27,712 nucleotides of DNA, from the NCBI GenBank assembly GCA_966185765.1, contig CBIFVZ010000052.1, positions 1-27,712 on the forward strand, read 5' to 3'. The notes under the pieces are model-generated. The model saw only the letters and a list, made by a program, of their open reading frames with translations. It searched no databases and was not told the origin of the DNA. Below, in pieces: positions 1 through 8,826 of this stretch. The translations under genes were made by a program, and so were the position numbers. Numbering within the stretch: the first letter of the stretch is position 1; each line of letters opens with the position of its first letter. Source of the DNA: CBIFVZ01 sp966185765 (GTDB taxonomy: Bacteria; Pseudomonadota; Gammaproteobacteria; Enterobacterales; Enterobacteriaceae).

Positions 1-526
1 TGAAGGTGTTTTCGAACTGGCCGTACATCGCCTTCTGCATGTTCTCGAAGTTCTGATCTTTGCTGCGCTTCTCAAACTCACCGCCGAGGATCTCTTCCCA
101 GTTCGGACCCGCCTCGATTTTGTTCATGCGCTGCCCGGTAATCAGCGAGCGCGGGCGGGCGATGGGCTGATGTTTGCTTTCCGGCGCGTTGTGCAGGTTC
201 TGGTAGTCGTAATCAAACGGTTCGTAGTAATCATCAATACCCGGTAGATGCGGGTTGGCGAAGATTTTTCCGAGCAGCATCGCCTTGCCGCCCATTCGCG
301 GTTGAAGCTTACCGTTGATTTTACGTACCCAGCCGCCCTTCCACTTCTCCTGGTTTTCCCAGTCGTTGGGAAAACCGATGCCCGGCTTGCTCTCTACGTT
401 GTTAAACCAGGCATATTCCATGCCCTCACGGCTGGTCCAGACGTTTTTACAGGTGACCGAACAGGTGTGACAGCCGATGCACTTATCCAGGTTCAGCACC
501 ATGCCGACTTGTGAACGAATTTTCAT
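1..526 (-). CDS. narH: Nitrate reductase A beta subunit NarH (partial, N-terminal 175 residues)
   Basis: This is the electron-transfer subunit of the membrane-bound respiratory nitrate reductase NarGHI. It passes electrons from the NarI hemes to the NarG molybdenum site through four Fe-S clusters. The visible N-terminus carries the first ferredoxin-type cysteine motif, CIGCHTCSVTC, at residues 16-26 (Cys16, 19, 22 and 26). It continues into the family-typical sequence around NPHLPGIDDYYEPFDYDYQN. The window edge cuts the gene, so the other three cluster motifs are not visible. The start codon overlaps the narG stop by four bases (ATGA), so the two subunits are probably translationally coupled. 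narJ and narI would be expected beyond the edge. Identity is near certain from close agreement with E. coli NarH over the visible part. Confidence 0.97.
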   Translation of the reverse strand, partial: MKIRSQVGMVLNLDKCIGCHTCSVTCKNVWTSREGMEYAWFNNVESKPGIGFPNDWENQEKWKGGWVRKINGKLQPRMGGKAMLLGKIFANPHLPGIDDYYEPFDYDYQNLHNAPESKHQPIARPRSLITGQRMNKIEAGPNWEEILGGEFEKRSKDQNFENMQKAMYGQFENTF

Positions 527-3500
527 TTTACGCTCTCCTGTTTCTGGTCGTTGCCTTCGCCATCTAACCAGTCAATGTTTTTCATCTTACGCACCACTAC
601 GAACTCATCGCGGTTTGAACCCACGGTGCCGTAGTAGTTAAACCCGTACGCCAGTTGGGCATAACCACCAATCATGTGGGTGGGTTTCGGGCTGATGCGA
701 GTTACGGAGTTATGAATCCCACCACGCTGGCCGGTGATTTCAGAACCAGGCAGGTTCACAATGCGCTCCTGAGCGTGATACATCATGGTCATGCCTGCCG
801 GTACACGCTGGCTCACGACCGCACGGGCAGTAAGCGCGCCGTTGCTGTTAAACGCTTCAATCCAGTCGTTATCGGCAATACCAAGCTCTTTTGCGTCGTC
901 TTCGCTCATCCACACAATCGGACCACCGCGAGACAGCGTCAGCATCAGCAGGTTGTCACTGTAGGTGGAGTGAATACCCCATTTCTGGTGCGGCGTCAGG
1001 AAGTTGAGCGCCTTCTCCGGATTACCATTTGACTTCGCGTTCATTACCGCTTTCACGGAGCGCGTGTCCATGGGCGGACGATAGACCAGCAGGCTCTCAC
1101 CGAAGTCGCGCATCCAGGGATGGTCCTGATACGTCTGTTGGCGACCGGACAGCGTGCGCCACGGAATAAGCTCATGCACGTTGGTGTAGCAGGCGTTATA
1201 AGAGACGTGCTCATCTTCCAGGCCAGACCAGGTCGGGCTGGAGATAATTTTGCGCGGCTGAGCCTGAATATCACGGAAGCGAATTTTCTCTTCTTCTTTG
1301 GGCAATGCCAGATGGGTATGGTCGCGCCCGGTGAATTCACTGAGCGCCGCCCAGGCTTTAACCGCCACCTGACCGTTGGTTTCCGGCGCAAGCGTGAGGA
1401 TCATCTCTGCGGCGTCGATAGCGGTATTCAGCATCGGCTGGCCTTTGGCCGGGCCGTCGGCTTTCTCGTAATTGAGCTTGCGCAGCAGATCCATTTCACT
1501 TTGGGTATTCCAGGCAATACCTTTACCGCCGTTGCCCACTTTCTCCATCAACGGGCCGATAGAGGTAAAACGCTCGTAGGTTGCCGGGTAGTCGCGCTCC
1601 ACCACCATCAGGTGCGGCGCCGTTTTGCCTGGAATCAGGTCACACTCGCCTTTTTTCCAGTCCTTAACATCTACAGGCTGTGCCAGTTCATTAGCGGAGT
1701 CATGCTGAATCGGTAGCGTTACCAGGTCTGTTTCCTGACCGAGATGACCTACGCACACTTCAGAGAATTTTTTCGCAATCCCCTTATAGATGTCCCAGTC
1801 ACTTTTCGATTCCCAGGCCGGATCGACCGCAGCAGACAGCGGATGAATAAACGGATGCATATCCGAAGTATTCATATCGTCTTTTTCATACCAGGTGGCG
1901 GTTGGCAGCACGATATCGGAATACAGACAGGTGCTGGAGAGGCGGAAGTCGAGCGTGACCACCAGATCCAGCTTGCCTTCAAGCCCGTTGTCTTTCCATT
2001 CCACCTCTTCAGGCATCACACCCCCGGCCTTCCCCAGATCTTTACCCTGAATACCGTTTTCGGTACCGAGCAGGTATTTGAGCATGTACTCATGGCCTTT
2101 ACCGGAAGATCCAAGCAGGTTAGAACGCCAGACAAACAGATTGCGTGGGTGGTTATTACCGGCATCCGGCTGCTCAGAGGCAAAGCGAATATTGCCTGAT
2201 TTAAGCGCATTGACGGTGTAATCCACCGGGCTTACGCCAGCAGCCTCTGCCGCAGCTTTGATACGCAGCGGGTTAGTGTCAAGCTGCGGCGCAGACGGCA
2301 GCCAGCCCATGCGCTCAGCGCGTACGTTAAAGTCAATCAAATGGCCGCTGTAGCGGGATTTATCCGCCATTGGCGAGAGCAATTCCTGCGCCGTGAGCGT
2401 CTCATAGCGCCACTGGCTGGCGTGGTTATAGAAGAATGACGTGCTGTTCATATGGCGAGCCGGACGCTGCCAGTCGAGCGCAAACGCCAGCGGCTGCCAG
2501 CCGGTCTGCGGACGCAGTTTTTCCTGGCCCACATAGTGCGCCCAGCCGCCGCCGCTCTGACCAATACAACCGCAGAAAATCAGCATGTTGATAAGGCCAC
2601 GGTAGTTCATGTCCATGTGATACCAGTGGTTCAGACCGGCACCGACGATGACCATCGAACGACCATGTGTTTTATCCGCGTTGTCGGCAAACTCACGCGC
2701 AGTGCGGATAATCTGCTGGCGCGGTACGCCAGTGATTTTTTCTGCCCAGGCCGGGGTATACGCCTTTATATCGTCATAGCTGGTTGCGCAGTTCGCATCC
2801 TCCAGGCCGCGATCGAGACCGTAGTTCGCCATTGTCAGGTCGTAAACGGTAGTGACCAGCGCGCTGCTACCATCCGCAAGCGTCAGTCGTTTGACCGGCA
2901 GTTTATGTACCAGTACGTTCTCAAGCGCTACATTCTGGAAATGCTCACTGCTTTCACCGCCAAAATACGGGAAGCCCACTTCGGCAATGTCATCATGACT
3001 GCCGAGCAAGCTCAGGCGCAGTTCGGTCTCTACTCCGCTGGAGCCATCGCGCTGCTCGAGATTCCATTTACCTTTTTCACCCCAACGGAAACCGATAGAG
3101 CCATTTGGTGCCACCAGCTCATCACGGCTGTCGTCCCAGGCTACCGTTTTCCACTCCGGATTATTTTCCTGGCCCAGTGCGCCTACCAGGTCGGCTGCGC
3201 GCAGCATACGACCTGCGGCCATCACACCGTTACGCTCTTCGAGCATCACCAGCATTGGCATGTCGGTGTAACGACGCACGTAGTCAGTGAAGTATTGGCT
3301 CGGGTTATCGAGATGAAATTCGCGCAACATCACATGGCCCATTGCCAGCGCCATTGCGCTGTCGGTCCCCTGCTTCGGTGCCAGCCACAGGTCACACAGC
3401 TTGGCGATCTCGGCGTAGTCCGGCGTCACAGCGACCGTTTTGGTTCCCTTGTAACGGACTTCGGTAAAGAAGTGCGCATCCGGCGTGCGCGTCTGCGGCA

Positions 3501-4269
3501 CGTTAGAGCCCCAGGCGATGATGTAGCTGGAGTTGTACCAGTCCGCAGATTCCGGCACGTCAGTCTGCTCGCCCCAGGTCATTGGCGAGGCTGGCGGCAG
3601 GTCACAATACCAGTCGTAAAAACTCAGACAGGTGCCGCCAATCAGCGACAGGTAACGTGCGCCAGAAGCATATGACACCATCGACATCGCCGGAATGGGC
3701 GAGAACCCCGCCACGCGGTCCGGGCCGTAAGTTTTCACGGTATACACATTGGAGGCCGCGATAAGCTCGTTCACTTCCTGCCATGAGGAACGCACAAACC
3801 CACCACGCCCACGGGCCTGCTTGTAGCTTTTGGCTTTTTCAGCGTCTTCCATAATGGATGCCCAGGCTGCCACCGGGTCGCTGTGGCGGGTTTTCGCCTC
3901 GCGCCAGAGCTTCATCAGGCGCTTGCGCATCAACGGGTATTTCAGGCGGTTGGCGCTATAGAGATACCAGGAGTAGCTGGCACCACGCGGGCAGCCGCGC
4001 GGTTCATGATTAGGCATATCCGGACGGGTTCGCGGATAGTCGGTTTGCTGGGTTTCCCAGGTCACCAGACCGTTTTTGACATAGATTTTCCAGCTACAGG
4101 AGCCGGTACAGTTCACGCCGTGGGTTGAGCGGACAACCTTGTCATGCTGCCATCGTTGACGATAGCCGTCCTCCCAGTCCCTGTTAGTGGTCAACAGCTG
4201 CCCGTGACCATCGGCAAAGGTTTCGCCCTTCTGCCTGAAGTAACGAAACCGGTCTAAAAATTTGCTCAT
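523..4269 (-). CDS. narG: Nitrate reductase A alpha subunit NarG (molybdenum catalytic subunit)
   Basis: This is the cytoplasmic catalytic subunit that reduces nitrate to nitrite with a bis-MGD molybdenum cofactor. At 1248 residues it is one longer than I recall for E. coli NarG. The FS0 [4Fe-4S] ligand set is visible as His50, Cys54, Cys58 and Cys93; the histidine ligand is characteristic of NarG. The N-terminus shows no twin-arginine export signal of the kind seen in periplasmic relatives, which fits a cytoplasmic enzyme. A ribosome-binding sequence (AGGAG) lies seven bases upstream of the ATG. It is the first gene of narGHJI. The upstream 400 bases carry an FNR box and NarL heptamers (listed separately), which predict induction by anoxia and nitrate. 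Long open frames antisense to this gene are codon-bias shadows. Confidence 0.99.
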   Translation of the reverse strand: MSKFLDRFRYFRQKGETFADGHGQLLTTNRDWEDGYRQRWQHDKVVRSTHGVNCTGSCSWKIYVKNGLVTWETQQTDYPRTRPDMPNHEPRGCPRGASYSWYLYSANRLKYPLMRKRLMKLWREAKTRHSDPVAAWASIMEDAEKAKSYKQARGRGGFVRSSWQEVNELIAASNVYTVKTYGPDRVAGFSPIPAMSMVSYASGARYLSLIGGTCLSFYDWYCDLPPASPMTWGEQTDVPESADWYNSSYIIAWGSNVPQTRTPDAHFFTEVRYKGTKTVAVTPDYAEIAKLCDLWLAPKQGTDSAMALAMGHVMLREFHLDNPSQYFTDYVRRYTDMPMLVMLEERNGVMAAGRMLRAADLVGALGQENNPEWKTVAWDDSRDELVAPNGSIGFRWGEKGKWNLEQRDGSSGVETELRLSLLGSHDDIAEVGFPYFGGESSEHFQNVALENVLVHKLPVKRLTLADGSSALVTTVYDLTMANYGLDRGLEDANCATSYDDIKAYTPAWAEKITGVPRQQIIRTAREFADNADKTHGRSMVIVGAGLNHWYHMDMNYRGLINMLIFCGCIGQSGGGWAHYVGQEKLRPQTGWQPLAFALDWQRPARHMNSTSFFYNHASQWRYETLTAQELLSPMADKSRYSGHLIDFNVRAERMGWLPSAPQLDTNPLRIKAAAEAAGVSPVDYTVNALKSGNIRFASEQPDAGNNHPRNLFVWRSNLLGSSGKGHEYMLKYLLGTENGIQGKDLGKAGGVMPEEVEWKDNGLEGKLDLVVTLDFRLSSTCLYSDIVLPTATWYEKDDMNTSDMHPFIHPLSAAVDPAWESKSDWDIYKGIAKKFSEVCVGHLGQETDLVTLPIQHDSANELAQPVDVKDWKKGECDLIPGKTAPHLMVVERDYPATYERFTSIGPLMEKVGNGGKGIAWNTQSEMDLLRKLNYEKADGPAKGQPMLNTAIDAAEMILTLAPETNGQVAVKAWAALSEFTGRDHTHLALPKEEEKIRFRDIQAQPRKIISSPTWSGLEDEHVSYNACYTNVHELIPWRTLSGRQQTYQDHPWMRDFGESLLVYRPPMDTRSVKAVMNAKSNGNPEKALNFLTPHQKWGIHSTYSDNLLMLTLSRGGPIVWMSEDDAKELGIADNDWIEAFNSNGALTARAVVSQRVPAGMTMMYHAQERIVNLPGSEITGQRGGIHNSVTRISPKPTHMIGGYAQLAYGFNYYGTVGSNRDEFVVVRKMKNIDWLDGEGNDQKQESVK

Positions 4270-4332
4270 CGGGATTCTCCTGATGTGGAGAGCTTGACGC
4301 TCTTCTCAATCGACATTGCTGGATTTGCCCGA

Positions 4333-4338
4333 ACGGTA
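4333..4338 (-). promoter_or_regulatory. narG promoter -10 element
   Basis: Read on the minus strand this is TACCGT. It lies 22 bases past the FNR box. If the FNR box is centred at -41.5, as at the E. coli narG promoter, the start falls on an A at 4326 and this hexamer sits at -12 to -7. The predicted untranslated leader is 56 bases. The placement is inferred from spacing and from resemblance to the E. coli promoter, not from a start-site measurement. Confidence 0.65.
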
Positions 4339-4360
4339 ACGTGCGTAATAAAAGCAAGAA

Positions 4361-4374
4361 TTGATAACGATCAA
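4361..4374 (-). promoter_or_regulatory. FNR box upstream of narG
   Basis: TTGAT-N4-ATCAA matches the FNR consensus at every defined position. Its centre is 41.5 bases from the inferred narG start, the class II activating position. This predicts strong anaerobic activation of narGHJI. Confidence 0.9.
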
Positions 4375-4411
4375 CGCCACAGGTAGCGCCGCAGAGGCCC
4401 GAAAAATGCCC

Positions 4412-4427
4412 TACCCCTAAAGGGGTG
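4412..4427. promoter_or_regulatory. NarL 7-2-7 site upstream of narG
   Basis: TACCCCT-AA-AGGGGTG is two NarL heptamers in the inverted arrangement with a two-base spacer. It deviates from consensus at the last base only. The first heptamer is centred 89 bases upstream of the inferred narG start, the position of the well-known E. coli narG -89 site. Phospho-NarL bound here should cooperate with FNR. Confidence 0.8.
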
Positions 4428-4518
4428 TGCAAATAAAATCAATAACCTGTTGTTTCCACTGCATTTAAAATGCATTAGCGCGACTAAAGGATAAGGCAAT
4501 CAGAGAGGACAGGTATTT

Positions 4519-4525
4519 AGGGGTA
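4519..4525. promoter_or_regulatory. Distal NarL heptamer upstream of narG
   Basis: AGGGGTA is a full match to the NarL heptamer. It is centred 196 bases upstream of the inferred narG start, close to the distal (-195) heptamer of E. coli. In E. coli, IHF bends the DNA between the distal and proximal sites. I could not find a convincing IHF match here by eye. The rest of the 4270-4672 gap holds only the narK terminator and no gene. Confidence 0.65.
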
Positions 4526-4611
4526 GTTACTGGCAAAACGAGGCGATGGCACCCATGCACCGTATTATCTCCCTACCTAACACCAATAGCATGTTGTAAC
4601 TAAACTTTGAT

Positions 4612-4640
4612 AAAAAAGGCGCGGCAGAGGCCGCGCAAAA
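4612..4640 (-). terminator. Rho-independent terminator of narK
   Basis: A perfect 7-bp stem, GCGCGGC/GCCGCGC, with a 4-base loop is followed on the minus strand by GCC and a run of six T. It lies about 35 bases past the narK stop codon, so it should separate narK from the narG promoter region. Confidence 0.88.
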
Positions 4641-4672
4641 AGGATAACAAACTCGATTACAACAATTCAGGT

Positions 4673-6067
4673 TCAGTGCTTCGCCCGGCGACCATATACG
4701 CCCCAGGTAATCAGCACACACAATACATAGAAGATGAAGAAAATTTTCATCGCCCCTGCCGGCGAACCGGTCAGGTCAAGCGACGTACCAAACGCTTTCG
4801 GGATAAAAAAGCCGCCAATGGCGCCAATCGCCGAGATAAAACCGAGGGCAGCCGCAGTGTCGGTTGCCGCCTCACGCATCGCCTGCTCGTCGCTACCGCC
4901 TGCGGCCTTAACACGGTCCAGCGTTAGCTTACGAAAGATGACCGAAATCATCTGGAAGGTGGAGCCACTGCCCAGACCCGCCGTCAGGAACAGCAGAATA
5001 AACACGCCGAAGAAGGCATAGAAATTCCCACCCTGTCCCTGCGTTGGCAACGTCATAAACAGCAGGCCGCTAAAGACCGCCATACAAAAGAAGTTCACCA
5101 GAGTAACCCGCGTGCCACCCAGCTTATCGGAGATAACGCCCCCCGCCGAGCGAGCCAGCGCGCCTACCAGTGGCCCAAAGAAGGCAAAACTCATGACATC
5201 TATCTGTGGGAACTGCGTACGTGAAAGCATGGCAAATCCGGCCGAAAAGCCGATAAATGACCCGAACGTAGCAAGATACAGCAGGCTCATTATCCACAGG
5301 TGTCCGCGCTTAAGCACCGGGAGTTGCTCGCGAAATGAGGCTTTTGACGCCGCCAGATCGTTCATGCCAAACCAGGCCGCGAGGGTAAAAATCACCAACG
5401 GGGGTACCCAAATCCAGGCTGCGTTTTCCAGGTACAACCGCGAACCATCGCTTTGCAATTCACCCTGGCCCGCGCCAAAAAAAGCGAAGACAGATAAAGA
5501 AATCGCCAGCGGTGCCAGCAACTGCATCACGCTTACACCCAGATTACCCAGACCGCCGTTAATACCCAGCGCCCCGCCCTGCTTACTCTTCGGAAAGAAG
5601 AAGCTAATGTTCGCCATACTGGAAGCAAAGTTAGCCCCGGCAAAGCCGCACAGCAGGGAAATAATGATAAAGGTATTAAAAGTCGTCGACGTATCCTGGA
5701 CGGCAAAACCCAGCCACACGCAGGGAATAATCAGAATACCTGTGCTAAAAGCAGTCCAGCGGCGACCGCCGAAGATGGGTACCATAAAGGAGTACGGTAC
5801 ACGCATCAGCGCGCCAGAGACCGACGGTAGCGCCGTCAGCATAAACAGCTGGTCGGTAGTGAAGTTAAAACCCACCTTGTTGAGGTTCACCGCAACCGTA
5901 CTGAACAGCATCCAGACGCAGAAGGCAAGCAACAGACAAGGTACAGAAATCCACAGATTACGGCTGGCAATACGACTGCCTCCGCGTTGCCAGAAGTTTG
6001 CGTCTTCAGGCCGCCAGTCGGTAATCGTGGCGCCGGACGAGCGTGCTGAAGCGGCAGACTCAGTCAT
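4673..6067 (-). CDS. narK: Nitrate/nitrite antiporter NarK
   Basis: This major-facilitator transporter of the inner membrane imports nitrate and exports the nitrite made by NarGHI. The 464-residue product has about twelve hydrophobic segments. It shows both nitrate-porter signature stretches (near AGANFASSMANISFFFP and AGLGSGSTFQMIS) and the conserved substrate-site arginine at residue 89. I chose the ATG at 6067 rather than the GTG two codons earlier. GAGG lies at a good distance from the ATG, while the GTG would overlap the ribosome-binding sequence. A family-conserved ITDWRPED segment follows closely. The gene has its own promoter with an FNR box and its own terminator, so it is monocistronic and divergent from narXL. 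Confidence 0.98.
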   Translation of the reverse strand: MTESAASARSSGATITDWRPEDANFWQRGGSRIASRNLWISVPCLLLAFCVWMLFSTVAVNLNKVGFNFTTDQLFMLTALPSVSGALMRVPYSFMVPIFGGRRWTAFSTGILIIPCVWLGFAVQDTSTTFNTFIIISLLCGFAGANFASSMANISFFFPKSKQGGALGINGGLGNLGVSVMQLLAPLAISLSVFAFFGAGQGELQSDGSRLYLENAAWIWVPPLVIFTLAAWFGMNDLAASKASFREQLPVLKRGHLWIMSLLYLATFGSFIGFSAGFAMLSRTQFPQIDVMSFAFFGPLVGALARSAGGVISDKLGGTRVTLVNFFCMAVFSGLLFMTLPTQGQGGNFYAFFGVFILLFLTAGLGSGSTFQMISVIFRKLTLDRVKAAGGSDEQAMREAATDTAAALGFISAIGAIGGFFIPKAFGTSLDLTGSPAGAMKIFFIFYVLCVLITWGVYGRRAKH

Positions 6068-6102
6068 AAACACCTCACGTTTATGCAGTTATAATTGCCG
6101 CC

Positions 6103-6108
6103 ACATTA
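6103..6108 (-). promoter_or_regulatory. narK promoter -10 element
   Basis: Minus-strand TAATGT lies 21 bases past the FNR box. A start at about 6095 would put the FNR box at -41.5 and leave a short leader of about 28 bases. Position is inferred from spacing. Confidence 0.55.
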
Positions 6109-6129
6109 GGCGCTGGGGATGAAGATAAG

Positions 6130-6143
6130 TTGATGTAAATCAA
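6130..6143 (-). promoter_or_regulatory. FNR box upstream of narK
   Basis: TTGAT-N4-ATCAA is a complete FNR consensus. It sits where the E. coli narK promoter has its class II FNR site. It lies about 240 bases from narX, so it mainly serves narK. Confidence 0.88.
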
Positions 6144-6180
6144 TGGATAATGCGACAGATAAACGACGAAAAAAACACCA

Positions 6181-6196
6181 TACCTCCTGATGAGTA
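6181..6196. promoter_or_regulatory. Candidate NarL/NarP 7-2-7 site between narK and narX
   Basis: TACCTCC-TG-ATGAGTA fits the inverted 7-2-7 layout, with one mismatch to consensus in each heptamer. It is centred about 93 bases upstream of the inferred narK start, a region that carries NarL sites in E. coli. Confidence 0.55.
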
Positions 6197-6299
6197 GCAC
6201 CGCATTCATAAAAAAGCCTGATATTTCACAGCCCTGTGCGCACCCTTTCTCTTTCAACTCGCCTTACCTCCCTGCGCGGCAACTAAGGGTTAATCACTT

Positions 6300-6312
6300 A
6301 TGGGTATGGGTA
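6300..6312. promoter_or_regulatory. Two overlapping NarL heptamers upstream of narX
   Basis: ATGGGTA occurs at 6300-6306 and again at 6306-6312, sharing one A. Both are full heptamer matches in direct orientation. They lie 68 bases upstream of the narX start codon and just upstream of a possible -10 (TATAAC, 6333-6338). This suggests autoregulation of narXL. Confidence 0.55.
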
Positions 6313-6379
6313 TACTCCAAAGGATCGCTGACTATAACGCCATTATCAGAATCAACCCTGTTTCTGGAGCCGTTTCGTC

Positions 6380-8173
6380 ATGTTCAAACGCTGCCTCTCA
6401 CCGCTCACCCTGGTCAACCAACTGGCACTGATTGTGCTACTGCTGGCGTTACTGGGTGTAGCCGGAATGGGGCTTGCAGGCTGGCTGGTACAAGGTGTAC
6501 AGGGTAGCGCACATGCGATTAATAAAGCAGGCTCGTTGCGTATGCAAAGCTACCGCTTACTGGCGCAAATCCCCCTGAATGTTCAGTCACAGGCGCTGCT
6601 TGATGAAATGACACGCACCGCCGCAAGCGATGAACTGACGCAAGCCGCGAAGCGCGATGCCCAGACCGCGCAACTTGAAGCCCTGCGCGGCTACTGGCGT
6701 GACGTGCTTCGCCCTGCCATCATTGATGCCCGCCAACAGCATGACGTTAGCGATAAAGTGGCAGCCTATGTCGACTATATTGATCAGCTGGTTACCACCT
6801 TCGACCACCGGACTGAGCAGCGTATCCGCCAGGTCATACGCCTGCAGCAGGCTATGGCGGTACTGAGCGCTCTGCTGCTCATTTTTACTGTCATCTGGCT
6901 TCGCAAACGGCTACTGCGTCCGTGGCGTCAGTTGCTGGCAATGGCGCGCGCTATTGGTCAGCGCGACTTCAGCCAACGCGCTCACATCCGAGGACGTGAC
7001 GAAATGGCAACCCTGGGTGATGCGCTTAACAGCATGTCCGCTGAACTCGCGCAAAGCTATACCAGCCTTGAGCAACGGGTGGCGGAAAAAACTGCCGGAC
7101 TGGCCCAAATCAATGAAGCCCTCTCCTTTCTTTATAGCGCTAACCGCCGTTTGCACTCCCAGGCGACATTCTGTCAACGCGTAACACCTGCGCTTAACGA
7201 ACTTCAGCGCCTCACACCACTGCGGGAAATTGAGCTTAGGGTCTACGAGTATGGTGATGAAGAAAACTATCAGGAATTTTCATGCCGGGCAGGAGCCGAT
7301 TGCCCGCAACAAGACTGCAACGCCTGTCCGGTGCACGCCCCACCAGCCATTGGTGACGGCATCCCGCTGAAATGGCGTCTGACCGACAGCCATACCCAGT
7401 ACGGACTGGTGCTTGCCAGACTGCCGCAAGGTGAAACACTGAGCCATGAACGCCAACAGTTGGTGGATACGTTTATGGAGCAGCTGACCTCTGCGCTCGC
7501 CCTTGAGCGCCAGAATGAGCACCAGCAGCAACTGATGGTGATGGAGGAGCGTTCCGCGATTGCCCGCGAGTTGCATGACTCTATCGCCCAGTCGCTGTCC
7601 TGTATGAAAATGCAGGTCAGTTGCCTGCAAATGCAGGGCGAGTCACTGCCACAGGCAAGCCAGGCGCTGCTGGCGCAGATTCGTGAGGAGCTGAACACCG
7701 CCTGGCGTCAGTTGCGTGAGCTGTTAACCACGTTTCGTCTGCAACTGACAGAGCCTGGCCTGCGCCCGGCGCTCGAGGCCAGCTGTCAGGAATTCAGTAC
7801 CCGGCTCGGGTTTCCGGTCATGCTGGATTACCAGCTACCGCCGCGCTGCGTGCCGGGACATCAGGCCATTCATCTGGTGCAAATCGCACGTGAAGCACTC
7901 AACAATACTTTTAAACACGCCAATGCCAGTGCTGCGGGCGTCAGCGCGATACAGCACGGTGCTCAGGTGCGCATTACCATCTGGGACAACGGCTGCGGCA
8001 TCGCAGGAAGTGGTGAAAGAAGCAATCATTACGGCCTGATTATTATGCGCGACCGCGCACAAAGCCTCAAAGGCGATTGTCAGGTACGCCCGCGCTCGGG
8101 CGGCGGCACAGAAGTGGTCGTGAATTTCATTCCGGGGGCCATGACTCCCCCGCGCAACAGGAGTGAGCAGTGA
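6380..8173 (+). CDS. narX: Nitrate/nitrite sensor histidine kinase NarX
   Basis: NarX is the inner-membrane sensor that phosphorylates, and can dephosphorylate, NarL in response to nitrate and nitrite. The 597-residue protein shows a first membrane segment (about 14-37) and the periplasmic P-box that binds nitrate (about 43-60, AHAINKAGSLRMQSYRL). A second membrane segment (about 155-174), a HAMP region (about 175-228) and a central domain with a cysteine cluster (Cys302, 308, 313, 316) follow. The HisKA_3-type H-box ARELHDS has the phospho-acceptor His399, and the C-terminus is a HATPase domain (DNGCG). The start has GGAG ten bases upstream. The gene ends inside the start of narL, forming a narXL operon divergent from narK. 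Confidence 0.98.
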   Translation: MFKRCLSPLTLVNQLALIVLLLALLGVAGMGLAGWLVQGVQGSAHAINKAGSLRMQSYRLLAQIPLNVQSQALLDEMTRTAASDELTQAAKRDAQTAQLEALRGYWRDVLRPAIIDARQQHDVSDKVAAYVDYIDQLVTTFDHRTEQRIRQVIRLQQAMAVLSALLLIFTVIWLRKRLLRPWRQLLAMARAIGQRDFSQRAHIRGRDEMATLGDALNSMSAELAQSYTSLEQRVAEKTAGLAQINEALSFLYSANRRLHSQATFCQRVTPALNELQRLTPLREIELRVYEYGDEENYQEFSCRAGADCPQQDCNACPVHAPPAIGDGIPLKWRLTDSHTQYGLVLARLPQGETLSHERQQLVDTFMEQLTSALALERQNEHQQQLMVMEERSAIARELHDSIAQSLSCMKMQVSCLQMQGESLPQASQALLAQIREELNTAWRQLRELLTTFRLQLTEPGLRPALEASCQEFSTRLGFPVMLDYQLPPRCVPGHQAIHLVQIAREALNNTFKHANASAAGVSAIQHGAQVRITIWDNGCGIAGSGERSNHYGLIIMRDRAQSLKGDCQVRPRSGGGTEVVVNFIPGAMTPPRNRSEQ

Positions 8174-8820
8174 TGACTCAGGATAGCGCTACTATTTTAC
8201 TTATTGACGATCATCCGATGCTGCGTACCGGTGTAAAGCAGCTTATTAGCATGGCACCCGATATTCGCGTGGTAGGTGAAGCCGGCAATGGCGAACAAGG
8301 CGTGGAACTCGCTGAAGCGCTCGACCCGGACCTTATCCTGCTCGATCTCAACATGCCTGGTATGAACGGTCTGGAAACGCTCGACAGACTGCGCGAGAAA
8401 GCCCTCTCCGGGCGGGTGGTGGTGTTCAGCGTGTCGAACCATGAAGAAGATGTGGTAACGGCCCTTAAGCGTGGCGCCGACGGCTATCTGCTTAAGGACA
8501 TGGAGCCAGAAGAGTTACTCAAAGCTCTGCAACAGGCAGCCGCGGGAGAAATGGTATTGAGCGAAGCACTGACGCCGGTGCTTGCTGCCAGCCTGCGCGC
8601 CAACCGTGCGACGTCTGAGCGAGATGTCTCGCAACTCACGCCGCGTGAGCGCGACATTCTTAAACTCATTGCCCAGGGGCTGCCTAATAAAACCATCGCC
8701 CGCCGCCTGGATATCACTGAAAGTACGGTGAAAGTGCACGTAAAACACCTTCTGAAGAAAATGAAGCTGAAATCCCGTGTGGAAGCTGCCGTCTGGGTTC
8801 ACCAGGAGCGGATTTTTTAA
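8170..8820 (+). CDS. narL: Nitrate/nitrite response regulator NarL
   Basis: NarL is a two-component response regulator that binds heptamer sites upstream of nar and other anaerobic genes. It has a receiver domain with the acidic pair in LLIDDHP and the phospho-acceptor Asp in LILLDLNMPG (Asp59 from the GTG start). A LuxR/FixJ-type helix-turn-helix follows (LTPRERDILKLIAQGLPN to ITESTVKVHVKHLLKKM). The GTG at 8170 gives 216 residues, the length I recall for E. coli NarL. The ATG at 8173 is an alternative, and AGGAG is placed acceptably for both. It overlaps the narX stop, so the pair is translationally coupled. No terminator fits downstream: the convergent ychO ends six bases away. Confidence 0.98.
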   Translation: MMTQDSATILLIDDHPMLRTGVKQLISMAPDIRVVGEAGNGEQGVELAEALDPDLILLDLNMPGMNGLETLDRLREKALSGRVVVFSVSNHEEDVVTALKRGADGYLLKDMEPEELLKALQQAAAGEMVLSEALTPVLAASLRANRATSERDVSQLTPRERDILKLIAQGLPNKTIARRLDITESTVKVHVKHLLKKMKLKSRVEAAVWVHQERIF

Positions 8821-8826
8821 CGCGGG

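Noticed and set aside
2452..3675. 407-codon open frame antisense to narG
   Set aside because: It lies wholly inside narG, has no recognisable domain and reflects the codon bias of the real gene. Other long antisense frames (for example 5112-6122 over narK, 17009-17812 over prfA and 20197-20832 over ispE) were rejected for the same reason.
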